Assembly: GCA_029624815.1 (NCBI GenBank)
Contig: JARSSH010000024.1
Coordinates: 63,142 to 118,405, forward strand
Source: Candidatus Competibacter sp.
GTDB taxonomy: Bacteria > Pseudomonadota > Gammaproteobacteria > Competibacterales > Competibacteraceae
Direction of reading: 5' to 3'
Length of the DNA: 55,264 nt
Below the pieces are notes generated by a model. That model was not told the origin of the DNA. It did no database searches and saw only the letters and a program-made list of their open reading frames with translations. Position numbers and translations under genes: made by a program. Within the stretch, counting starts at the first letter, position 1. Every line of letters begins with the position of its first letter. Positions 9,548 to 16,894 of this stretch are shown one piece after another.

Positions 9548-10327
9548 TCAGCCGCGGAATTTCGGCTTGCGTTTTTCCTGAAACGCCCGCACGCCTTCCT
9601 GGGATTCCTCGGTGCCGTAAAACAGGCTGACCGCCTTCAGCCCCAATGAGGAGATGCCGGCGATATGGGCGGTATCGGCATTGAAGGAACGCTTGGCCAA
9701 CTCCAGCGCGGTCGGGCTTTTCTCCAGGATTTCCGCGCACCAGCGCTCCACCTCGGCATCCAGTTCGTCATCGGGAACCGCTTTATTCGCCAAGCCCATT
9801 TGCACTGCTTCGGCCGCCGTGTATTGCCGGCACAGATACCACACCTCCCGCGCCTTCTTCTCGCCGATCACCCGCGCCATGTAGGCGGTGCCGAATCCGG
9901 GGTCCACGGAGCCGACCTTGGGGCCGACTTGGCCGAACTTGGCCGATTCGGCGGCGAGGGTCAAATCGCACAGCAGCGCCAGTACATGGCCGCCGCCGAT
10001 GGCGTAACCACGCACCTTGGCGATCACCGGCTTGGGCGCGTCGCGAATCGCGCTTTGCAATTCCTCCAGCGGCAGGCCGATTACCCCCCGCCCGTCGTAG
10101 TGTCCGGCGTGGGCCGATTGGTCGCCGCCGGTGCAGAACGCCTTGTCGCCGGCGCCGGTCAGCACAATGACCCCGACCGAGCGATCCCAACCGGCCTTCT
10201 GAAAGGCATGAATCATTTCCTCGCAGGTTTGGCCGCGAAAGGCGTTGTATTTGTCGGGACGATTGATCGTGATGGTGGCGACGCCGTTCTTGATCTCGTA
10301 CAGAATGTCTTCGTAGTCGGCGATCAT
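9548..10327 (-). CDS. badI: Enoyl-CoA hydratase family, 2-ketocyclohexanecarboxyl-CoA hydrolase-like (BadI)
   Basis: 259-aa crotonase-fold enzyme. The oxyanion-hole motifs are AFCTGGDQSAHAG and GYAIGGGHVLALLCDLT, and the segment FGQVGPKVGSVDPGFGTAYM with the C-terminal EEGVRAFQEKRKP pattern matches the BadI/MenB branch rather than ordinary enoyl-CoA hydratases. BadI of Rhodopseudomonas palustris (about 260 aa) opens the ring of 2-ketocyclohexanecarboxyl-CoA to pimelyl-CoA. MenB (naphthoate synthase) is the main alternative; the GGDQS motif is shared, but no men gene is nearby. An AAGGAACC ribosome site precedes the ATG. Two thioesterase genes flank it and a Liv-type importer lies 6 kb away, consistent with alicyclic or aromatic acid use. 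Confidence 0.75.
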   Translation of the reverse strand: MIADYEDILYEIKNGVATITINRPDKYNAFRGQTCEEMIHAFQKAGWDRSVGVIVLTGAGDKAFCTGGDQSAHAGHYDGRGVIGLPLEELQSAIRDAPKPVIAKVRGYAIGGGHVLALLCDLTLAAESAKFGQVGPKVGSVDPGFGTAYMARVIGEKKAREVWYLCRQYTAAEAVQMGLANKAVPDDELDAEVERWCAEILEKSPTALELAKRSFNADTAHIAGISSLGLKAVSLFYGTEESQEGVRAFQEKRKPKFRG

Positions 10328-10378
10328 GGTGGTTCCTTGGCGGGTTGAAAATTTCAGGCGATAGCCTTGTCGATTTTT

Positions 10379-10813
10379 CTACCCAGCCTGCGCAATCATC
10401 GTGGCAAGCAGGGTGGCGATGAGAACCGGAACCTCGTCGGTATAGGCGAAAACATCGGCGCGTGAAACCGTGATCGTTTTGCCGGGTTTGACGACGCGAC
10501 CTTCGGCGACAAAACGGGTTCCGGCGGCCGGCCTGAGCAGATTGACTTTAAATTCGATGGTGAGAACTTCGCTCCCGGCTGGCATCAATGATAAGGCAGC
10601 GTAGCCGCACGCGGAATCGGCGATTGCGGTGATGGCCGCCGCATGCAGGAAACCCTGTTGTTGGGTGAGGTTGTCCCTATGGGGCGCCGAGATATCGACT
10701 GCTCCAGGCTCAATGCGATCCAGCGTCGCGCCAATCGTCTTCATCAGCCCCTGCTGCTCGAAACTTGCTTGCACGATTGAAGCGAACTCAGGATTGCACG
10801 GAATGAAGTTCAT
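10379..10813 (-). CDS. PaaI-family hotdog thioesterase
   Basis: 144-aa hotdog-fold protein. Motif GFLHAAAITAIADSACGYAA (helix with the catalytic Asp) followed by VLTIEFKVNLLRPA and the strand RVVKPGKTITVSRADVFA is typical of PaaI-like thioesterases of phenylacetate and related CoA pathways. The start used is the ATG at 10813; a GTG eight codons upstream (10837) is possible, and neither has a good ribosome site. It lies 51 bp upstream of the BadI-like gene and probably heads that three-gene unit. Substrate not determinable. Confidence 0.82.
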   Translation of the reverse strand: MNFIPCNPEFASIVQASFEQQGLMKTIGATLDRIEPGAVDISAPHRDNLTQQQGFLHAAAITAIADSACGYAALSLMPAGSEVLTIEFKVNLLRPAAGTRFVAEGRVVKPGKTITVSRADVFAYTDEVPVLIATLLATMIAQAG

Positions 10814-11318
10814 GGTTGAGAGGGGCGGTAGTGTCACGAAAACCGCAGGCCGGGCAGGCCCGCATCGTCGGTGTCTTTATCGTTTTTGAGAGATGGCGAT
10901 CACCCAAGAATAGGATCAGGAAGCTGGTTGTTGAGTGTGCATGAGGATATTAAACACGCAAATGCCTCCGGCGGGAAGTTGTCCGGACAGGGTTCGATCC
11001 CAGTGTTCCACCTGTTTGGATTGCGGATGCCCGGACGATTCAAACTCCCTCACCTCCGACCCCTTTCCCGCCGGGAGAAGGGAGCGCGTCGGTGTGGGGC
11101 GAGGGCGCGGCGAGCGGCAACCACAATTGATCCAGGATCGCTATAGTTGTCGATAGCGCCTGAAAAACCGGATGCGGGGACTTGCCGGATCGATCGTCTC
11201 CGCCCGACCATATCGTGCGACGGCTGGAACCCGTGTGGGTCGAGATCCCGCCGGGGTCGATGTCCATCCATGTCGCCGAAATCCGATCCGACCGTTCGAC
11301 TTTGGAGAACCCCGCCGC
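10814..11318. other. Intergenic region without a supported gene (about 500 bp)
   Basis: Separates the minus-strand thioesterase from the plus-strand transporter/acyltransferase gene. It must hold both divergent promoters, but no convincing pair of -35/-10 boxes stands out. The only structure seen is the dispersed repeat at about 11060-11145. Open frames here have no recognisable protein features. The TTCGATC near 11000 resembles a tRNA T-loop, but the flanking arms do not pair. Confidence 0.6.
11060..11146 (-). repeat. Dispersed intergenic repeat, copy 2 (inverted relative to 3541-3627)
   Basis: Read on the minus strand from about 11146 it begins CTATAGCGATCCTGGATCAA and continues GGTTGCCGCTCGCCGCGCCC, matching the copy at 3541-3627 for roughly 85 bp, and ends in a CCC/GGG hairpin. 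The two copies face each other across 7.5 kb. Confidence 0.7.
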
Positions 11319-13202
11319 ATGGCCAACGGGAATGAGTTCACCCTGCTGAGGGAGCGGCGGTTCCTGCCGTTCTTCATCACCCAATTTTTGGGCGCGTTCA
11401 ACGACAACGTGTTCAAGAACGCGCTGATTATCCTAATCGCCTTTCAAGCGGCCGATCCCGCCCGGGCCAACACGCTGATCAACCTCAGCGCTGGCTTGTT
11501 CGTGCTGCCGTTCTTCCTGTTCTCGGCCACCGCCGGCCAACTGGCGGACAAATACGAGAAGTCGCATCTGATGCGCTGGATCAAGCTGTTGGAGATTGCC
11601 ATCATGCTCGGCGCGGCGGCGGGGTTCATCGTGGGCAACATGCCGCTGCTGATCGGCTTGCTGTTCCTGATGGGCTGGCAATCGACCCTGTTCGGCCCGG
11701 TGAAGTACAGCATCCTGCCCCAGCATCTGCGCCCCGAGGAGTTGGTCGGCGGCAACGGCTGGGTGGAGATGGGCACCTTCCTCGCCATCCTGATCGGCAC
11801 TCTGCTCGGCGGCGTGCTGATCGCCATTCCGGACAGCGGCCCCTGGCTGGTGGCCGGCGCGGTGGTTGTGCTGGCCGTGCTGGGTTTTCTGTCCAGCCTG
11901 TTCATTCCCAAGGCTACGCCGGACGCGCCCGACCTGCGCATCAACTGGAACCCGGTCACCGAAACCTGGCGCAACATCGACATCACCCGCCGCAACCGCA
12001 CCGTGTTCCTGTCGGTGCTGGGGATTTCCTGGTTCTGGTTTCTTGGCGCGACCTATCTGGCGCAACTGCCCAATTATTCCAAGTTGACCCTGGGTGGCGA
12101 CGAGCATGTGGTGACGCTGCTGCTGACCACCTTCGCCCTGGGCATCGGCATCGGTTCGCTGCTGTGCGAGCGGCTGTCGGGGCGGCGGGTGGAACTCGGT
12201 CTGGTGCCGTTCGGTTCGATCGGCTTGACGCTGTTCGGCGTCGATCTGTTTTTCGCGGTATCGCCGGTGGCGGCAGGCGCGCCGCTGGTGGGAGCCATGG
12301 AGTTTTTACGCAGCGCTCCCAACTGGCGGGCGTTGATCGACATCCTGCTGATGGGGATGTTCGGCGGCTTCTACATCGTACCGCTGTACGCGCTGGTGCA
12401 GCAGCGCAGCGAACCGGGCTTCCGCTCCCGGGTCATCGCCGGCAACAACATCATCAACGCCCTGTTCATGGTGCTGTCGGCGGCGCTGGCGATTTTTTTC
12501 CTTGACCTGGCGAATCTGAGCATCCCGCAGTTTTTGCTGCTGACGGCGCTTTTCAACGCGGCGGTGGCGGTCTACATCTTTACCCTGGTGCCGGAATTCC
12601 TGATGCGCTTCATCGTCTGGATTCTAGTGAACATCGTTTACCGGCTGCGAGCGCAAGGATTGGAGCAGATCCCCGACGAGGGGCCGATGGTGGTGGTTTG
12701 CAACCACGTCAGCTACATGGATGCGCTGGTGGTGATCGGCTCCTGCCGGCGCCCGATCCGGTTTGTGATGGACCATCAAATCTTCAAGATACCGCTGCTC
12801 AGTTTCGTGTTTCGCACCGCCGGCGCCGTACCGATCGCCCCAGCGCGGGAAGACCCGGAAATTCTGGAACAAGCCTACGACCGGGTCGCCCACTATCTGG
12901 AGGAGGGCGAAGTGGTGGGGATCTTCCCGGAAGGGCAGTTGACCGAGGACGGCGAGATCGGCCCGTTCAAGAGCGGCATCGAACAGATCGTCCAGCGCAC
13001 GCCGGTCCCGGTGGCGCCGATGGCGCTGCGCGGACTGTGGGGCAGCTTCTTCAGCCGCCGCCACGGCAAGGCCATGAGCCATTTCCCCCGGCGATTCTGG
13101 TCGCGGATCGAACTGACGGTGGGTGAGCTGGTTCCGCCCGAACAGGCGACCTCGGCGCTGCTGCGCGAACGGGTGGCGGCCTTGCGGGGCGACTGGCAAT
13201 GA
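11319..13202 (+). CDS. LplT-like MFS transporter fused to PlsC-type 1-acylglycerol-3-phosphate acyltransferase
   Basis: 627-aa two-domain inner-membrane protein. Residues 1-410 are a 12-helix major facilitator domain of the lysophospholipid transporter type (start FITQFLGAFNDNVFKNALII). Residues 430-625 are a PlsC acyltransferase with the HX4D motif in NHVSYMD, the FPEGQLT motif and AMALRGLWGSFF. Together they would flip lysophospholipid inward and re-acylate it. The E. coli counterparts are LplT and the bifunctional Aas; here the AMP-binding acyl-ACP synthetase of Aas is missing. The start chosen is the ATG at 11319, which gives the conserved N-terminus and has GGAG about 11 bp upstream; earlier in-frame starts would add an unrelated leader. 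Confidence 0.88.
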   Translation: MANGNEFTLLRERRFLPFFITQFLGAFNDNVFKNALIILIAFQAADPARANTLINLSAGLFVLPFFLFSATAGQLADKYEKSHLMRWIKLLEIAIMLGAAAGFIVGNMPLLIGLLFLMGWQSTLFGPVKYSILPQHLRPEELVGGNGWVEMGTFLAILIGTLLGGVLIAIPDSGPWLVAGAVVVLAVLGFLSSLFIPKATPDAPDLRINWNPVTETWRNIDITRRNRTVFLSVLGISWFWFLGATYLAQLPNYSKLTLGGDEHVVTLLLTTFALGIGIGSLLCERLSGRRVELGLVPFGSIGLTLFGVDLFFAVSPVAAGAPLVGAMEFLRSAPNWRALIDILLMGMFGGFYIVPLYALVQQRSEPGFRSRVIAGNNIINALFMVLSAALAIFFLDLANLSIPQFLLLTALFNAAVAVYIFTLVPEFLMRFIVWILVNIVYRLRAQGLEQIPDEGPMVVVCNHVSYMDALVVIGSCRRPIRFVMDHQIFKIPLLSFVFRTAGAVPIAPAREDPEILEQAYDRVAHYLEEGEVVGIFPEGQLTEDGEIGPFKSGIEQIVQRTPVPVAPMALRGLWGSFFSRRHGKAMSHFPRRFWSRIELTVGELVPPEQATSALLRERVAALRGDWQ

Positions 13203-13211
13203 GGAGGGCTT

Positions 13212-13562
13212 ATGTGGGGTGATCGTGGATGGGAAAATACCGCCGCCGGTGGGTTGCCGGCGGGATCTCGGTGGCGGCGGCGTCAGCGGGGCGCCTTGCC
13301 GATGTGGTTGCTGATCGTGCTGGGGGGGCTGCTGGGCGGCTTGGTGCTCTACTGGTACGCGACGCCACGGGAGGCGCCGTCCTGGGTGCGTGGCTGGCTG
13401 CCCGGCCTGCCGGAATACACCGGGCCGCTCTATCGCTGGCGCGACGATCAGGGACGCGAGCAGATCACCGACCAACCACCCAAAGGTCGGCCCTACGACA
13501 CGGTCCGCTATCGCGGCGATACCAATGTAGTGCCGCCTTGGGGCCAGCAGTCCCGTCCATGA
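13212..13562 (+). CDS. Small membrane-anchored DUF4124-like protein
   Basis: 116 aa. A basic N-terminus precedes one hydrophobic helix (about residues 31-52, LLIVLGGLLGGLVLYWY), then a short soluble tail with YRWRDDQGREQITDQPP, the pattern of DUF4124 domains found in envelope proteins of Gammaproteobacteria. An AGGAGGG site five bases before the ATG supports the start; an internal ATG at 13302 is the alternative. It begins 9 bp after the acyltransferase and is probably co-transcribed. Function unknown; an envelope role is inferred from topology and neighbour. Confidence 0.72.
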   Translation: MWGDRGWENTAAGGLPAGSRWRRRQRGALPMWLLIVLGGLLGGLVLYWYATPREAPSWVRGWLPGLPEYTGPLYRWRDDQGREQITDQPPKGRPYDTVRYRGDTNVVPPWGQQSRP

Positions 13563-13595
13563 AAAAACCGCCGCCGGCCTGAGAGCCGGCGGCGG
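13562..13595 (-). terminator. Rho-independent terminator after the satP-Cache unit
   Basis: On the minus strand an 11-bp perfect stem (CCGCCGCCGGC / GCCGGCGGCGG, loop of six) is followed directly by TTTTTT at 13567-13562. It lies 31 bp past the stop of the Cache protein gene. On the plus strand the stem is followed by CTGGGTT, so it is directional for the minus strand, although its stem may also slow plus-strand transcription from 13562. Confidence 0.85.
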
Positions 13596-13625
13596 CTGGG
13601 TTATTCCCAGGCTCCAGAATTCGAC

Positions 13626-14174
13626 TTAGGGTGAGTCCTTCTTGGGTTCAATGGCTTGTTGCGCGAGTTTATTCAGTTCCTCGACGCTCATGGTGTCGTC
13701 GTAGATCCCCGCGCCGACCCTGACATCCGGTTGAAAGGACACTTCGGTCCTTTGGGTATAGGAGATCTTGCGGGAGGCTTTGGCTTCGCCCGGTTTTGGC
13801 CACCAGTATTCGACCCAGCCGCCGTTGGCTTTGTTGCCGGCCTCGCACAGTTTTTGAAACAGCAGGTTGCCCTTGTCGTCTTCCATTTGCAGGATGGGTT
13901 TGCCGACCAGATCGGGGCGCAGGGGGTGAGCGATCACCTTGTTGTCCCGGCAACTGAAGACGAATACATAGCTGTCTTTCCACACCCAGCGGGCATTGTT
14001 GTTGAAGTCCGGGAAACCGGCCTGACCCTTATCGTGCAGGTATTTGGCCGCTTCGTGCACCTTGGCGATCACTTCCTCGGCGCTGGCGGCGTTGGGATCG
14101 GCGGCGCCAACCCACGCCGGCGCGGCGCCCAGGATCAGGGCCAGGCTAGCAAAACCAAACATTGCTTTTCGCAT
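13626..14174 (-). CDS. Secreted single-Cache-domain protein
   Basis: 182 aa. Residues 1-24 form a signal peptide (MRKAMFGFASLALILGAAPA, cleavage near VGAAD). The rest is a Cache_2-type ligand-binding domain: HDKGQAGFPDFNN, VFVFSCRDNKVIAHPLRPDL, GKPILQMEDDKGN and GGWVEYWWPKPGE are the usual elements seen in the sensory part of chemoreceptors. Here it stands alone with no membrane or signalling module. A GGAGG site supports the ATG at 14174; longer frames would run into the upstream gene. It follows satP by 47 bp in the same direction and is closed by the terminator at 13562-13595, so it may bind a small carboxylate for uptake or sensing (inference). Confidence 0.85.
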   Translation of the reverse strand: MRKAMFGFASLALILGAAPAWVGAADPNAASAEEVIAKVHEAAKYLHDKGQAGFPDFNNNARWVWKDSYVFVFSCRDNKVIAHPLRPDLVGKPILQMEDDKGNLLFQKLCEAGNKANGGWVEYWWPKPGEAKASRKISYTQRTEVSFQPDVRVGAGIYDDTMSVEELNKLAQQAIEPKKDSP

Positions 14175-14221
14175 CTTGAAAGTCCTCCAGAAATTTGGGG
14201 CTGAGGGCAATAACCGGGGCT

Positions 14222-14797
14222 TCAGGCCACCCAGGGCTTGCCCGCCGGCAAAAGTTCCTTGCCGTAAATTTCGTTCAGGATAACCCGCGCCATCATGTAC
14301 CAGGCGGCCAGTGCGCAGATCATCAGCTCGTAGCCGGCCACCACCGTTAGACCCGGATAGCCGAAGTGGGCCAGATCGAGCAGGATGAAGCCGATCAGCA
14401 GCGTGGTGAAGGTGAAAGCCATCGCGCCATGAATGCGCAGCGAACCGACCCACAAGATCGCGGTGAACAACGTCCAGGCCACCAGAAACCAGCCCACATC
14501 GGTGGTGCTGGCCTTGAATAGATCGAATTTGTTGCCAAGCAACATCAGGCACAGGGCGATCCAGAACGCGCCGTAGGAGGTGAAGGCGCAGTAGCCAAAG
14601 TTGTTGCCCGTCTTCATTTCCTGAAGGCCGGCAATCAGTTGTGCCGTTCCGCCAAACATCAGCCCCAGCCAGACCACCGGGCCGATGCTGGGCATCCAGC
14701 CGACGTTGTGAAACTGTAAGACCAGGGTGGTCAGACCGAAGCCCGCTAGGCCGACGACCGCTGGATTACCAAGTTTTTGTTCTGCCATATCGTTCAT
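14222..14797 (-). CDS. satP: Acetate/succinate uptake transporter, SatP (GPR1/FUN34/YaaH) family
   Basis: 191-aa inner-membrane protein with six hydrophobic segments. The family hallmark NPAVVGLAGFGLTTLVLQFH is at the N-terminus, and the second signature region includes GGTAQLIAGLQEMKTGNNFG and TSYGAFWIAL. E. coli SatP (188 aa) is a proton-coupled acetate-succinate transporter. The start at 14797 (MNDMAEQ) has GGAG four bases upstream; 14788 is an alternative. It is the first gene of a two-gene unit with the Cache protein. Acetate uptake suits the glycogen-metabolism genes further along. Confidence 0.92.
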   Translation of the reverse strand: MNDMAEQKLGNPAVVGLAGFGLTTLVLQFHNVGWMPSIGPVVWLGLMFGGTAQLIAGLQEMKTGNNFGYCAFTSYGAFWIALCLMLLGNKFDLFKASTTDVGWFLVAWTLFTAILWVGSLRIHGAMAFTFTTLLIGFILLDLAHFGYPGLTVVAGYELMICALAAWYMMARVILNEIYGKELLPAGKPWVA

Positions 14798-14935
14798 CTC
14801 TCTCCAGTAGTAAAGATATCGAGCCGTGGATCGCCTGTTTCCCATCCAGGAAAAGACGATGCCGCAAACGGCCCCGACCACTATAGGAAAGATTTTTGCC
14901 ATTGGAAGAAGGCAGACCCGGTTTTGAAAAAAAAC

Positions 14936-16771
14936 TCAGCCGGTCTCCTTGCGCGAGGCCCGCTTGCGTTCGTGCTCCAGCAGCAGCTTCTTGCGCACGC
15001 GGATGGATTTCGGGGTGACCTCGACCAGTTCGTCGTCGTCGATGAACTCCAGCGCCTGCTCCAGACTCATGCGCACCGCCGGGGTGAGCAGGATATTCTC
15101 GTCGGAACCGGCGGCGCGGATGTTGGTGAGTTGCTTGGCCTTGAGCGGGTTGACCACCAGGTCGTTGTCGCGGGAGTGAATGCCGACGATCATGCCCTCG
15201 TAGACCTCGTCGCCGGGGCCGACCATCATCCGCCCGCGTTCCTGGAGATTGAACAGGGCGTAGGCCAGCGCCTTGCCGGTGGCGTTGGCGATCAGCACGC
15301 CGCTGGCGCGTGCGCCGATGGGGCCTTTTTTCTGCGGGCCGTAGCGGTCGAACACATGGTAGAGCAGGCCGGTGCCGGAGGTGGCGGTCAGGAATTCGGT
15401 CTGAAAACCGATCAGGCCGCGGGCCGGGATCAGGTAATCCAGCCGCACCCGGCCCTTGCCGTCGGGCTGCATGTCCAGCAGCTCGCCGCGCCGTTCGCCG
15501 AGCTTTTCCATGATCGCGCCCTGGTGTTGCTCCTCGACATCGACCGTCAACTGTTCGTAGGGCTCGCAGAGTTCGCCGTCGATGTCGCGCACGATCACTT
15601 CCGGGCGCGACACGGCCAGTTCGTAGCCCTCGCGGCGCATGTTCTCGATCAGGATCGACAGGTGCAGCTCGCCGCGCCCGGACACCTTGAATTTGTCCGG
15701 GTCGTCGCTGTCCTCGATGCGCAACGCGACGTTGTGAATCAGCTCGCGGTACAGCCGCTCGCGCACTTGGCGGCTGGTGACGTACTTGCCCTCGCGCCCG
15801 GCGAAGGGCGAGGTGTTGACCTGGAAGGTCATGCTCATGGTCGGCTCGTCCACCTTCAACGGCGGCAACGGCTCGACGGCGCCGGGGTCGCAGATCACGT
15901 CGGAAATGCCCAGCCCGTCGATGCCGGTGAAGGCGATGATGTCGCCGGCCGACGCCTCGGGGAATTCGATCCGTTCCAGGCCCTGAAAGCCGAGGATTTG
16001 CAGCACCCGGCCGTTGCGGCGGTTGCCGTCCCGGTCGAGGACGATCACCGGTGTGTTGGTCTTGACCTTGCCGCGGCGGATGCGGCCGATGCCGATCACG
16101 CCGACGTAGCTGTTGTAATCCAGCGAGCTGACCTGCAACTGGAACGGTCCCGTCGGGTCCACCGCCGGCGGCGGAACGTGGGCGACGATGGTTTCGAACA
16201 GCGGGTCCATGTCGCCGTCGCGCACGCTTTCGTCGAGTCCGGCGTAGCCGTGCAGCGCCGAGGCGTAGATCACCGGGAAGTCCAGTTGCTCGTCGGTCGC
16301 GCCCAAGCGATCGAACAGATCGAAGGTGCGGTCCAGTACCCAGTGCGGGCGGGAGCCGGGCCGGTCGATCTTGTTGATCACCACGATGGGTTTGAAACCC
16401 ATGGCGAAGGCTTTTTGCGTCACGAAGCGCGTCTGCGGCATCGGGCCATCCACCGCGTCCACCAGCAGCAGCACCGAATCGACCATCGACAGCACCCGCT
16501 CGACTTCGCCGCCGAAATCGGCGTGGCCGGGCGTATCGACGATGTTGATATGGTGGTTCCGCCAGTACAGAGCCGTGTTTTTGGCCAGGATGGTGATGCC
16601 GCGCTCTCGCTCCAGCGCGTTGGAGTCCATCACCCGTTCCGGCGGCGCGGCGCGGTCCCCCAATGTGCCGGACTGCTGTAGCAGTTTATCCACCAGCGTG
16701 GTCTTGCCGTGATCCACATGGGCGATGATGGCGATGTTGCGCAGGGCCGCTATATCCTGTTGATTTGACAA
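14936..16771 (-). CDS. typA: Ribosome-associated GTPase TypA/BipA
   Basis: About 611 aa, matching BipA (607 aa in E. coli), a translational GTPase that helps 50S assembly and stress adaptation. G1 [15 protein letters not shown], switch region with RGITI, G3 [12 protein letters not shown] and G4 [10 protein letters not shown] are intact, followed by EF-G-like domains and the BipA C-terminal domain ([19 protein letters not shown]). The start is uncertain: no ATG precedes the conserved [17 protein letters not shown] at 16771 has a weak GGAAT site, and TTG at 16792 is also open. A run of eight T follows the stop on the minus strand (14934-14927), perhaps part of a weak terminator. Confidence 0.95.
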   Translation of the reverse strand: MSNQQDIAALRNIAIIAHVDHGKTTLVDKLLQQSGTLGDRAAPPERVMDSNALERERGITILAKNTALYWRNHHINIVDTPGHADFGGEVERVLSMVDSVLLLVDAVDGPMPQTRFVTQKAFAMGFKPIVVINKIDRPGSRPHWVLDRTFDLFDRLGATDEQLDFPVIYASALHGYAGLDESVRDGDMDPLFETIVAHVPPPAVDPTGPFQLQVSSLDYNSYVGVIGIGRIRRGKVKTNTPVIVLDRDGNRRNGRVLQILGFQGLERIEFPEASAGDIIAFTGIDGLGISDVICDPGAVEPLPPLKVDEPTMSMTFQVNTSPFAGREGKYVTSRQVRERLYRELIHNVALRIEDSDDPDKFKVSGRGELHLSILIENMRREGYELAVSRPEVIVRDIDGELCEPYEQLTVDVEEQHQGAIMEKLGERRGELLDMQPDGKGRVRLDYLIPARGLIGFQTEFLTATSGTGLLYHVFDRYGPQKKGPIGARASGVLIANATGKALAYALFNLQERGRMMVGPGDEVYEGMIVGIHSRDNDLVVNPLKAKQLTNIRAAGSDENILLTPAVRMSLEQALEFIDDDELVEVTPKSIRVRKKLLLEHERKRASRKETG

Positions 16772-16894
16772 TTTTATATTCCGAGTGTCCAAGCAGTGTC
16801 AGGTTTTTGCCAACATGGTCGGCAAAGCCGGCGAATCATACACCCATATCGTTCGGCGCCGCCTCAATGCGATCGCCCTGGCGGCAAGCTCCGC

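Noticed and set aside
10990-11030. tRNA-like T-arm (GGGTTCGATCCC)
   Set aside because: The arms do not extend to five base pairs and no acceptor, D or anticodon stems can be folded around it.
13568-13595. Plus-strand terminator after the DUF4124-like gene
   Set aside because: The stem is followed by CTGGGTT on the plus strand, not by a T-run; the T-run is on the minus strand only.
14777-16681. 634-codon open frame antisense to typA
   Set aside because: It mirrors the typA gene codon for codon, has a low-complexity His/Val/Asp/Gln-rich product and no ribosome site. GC-rich coding DNA commonly leaves the opposite strand open.
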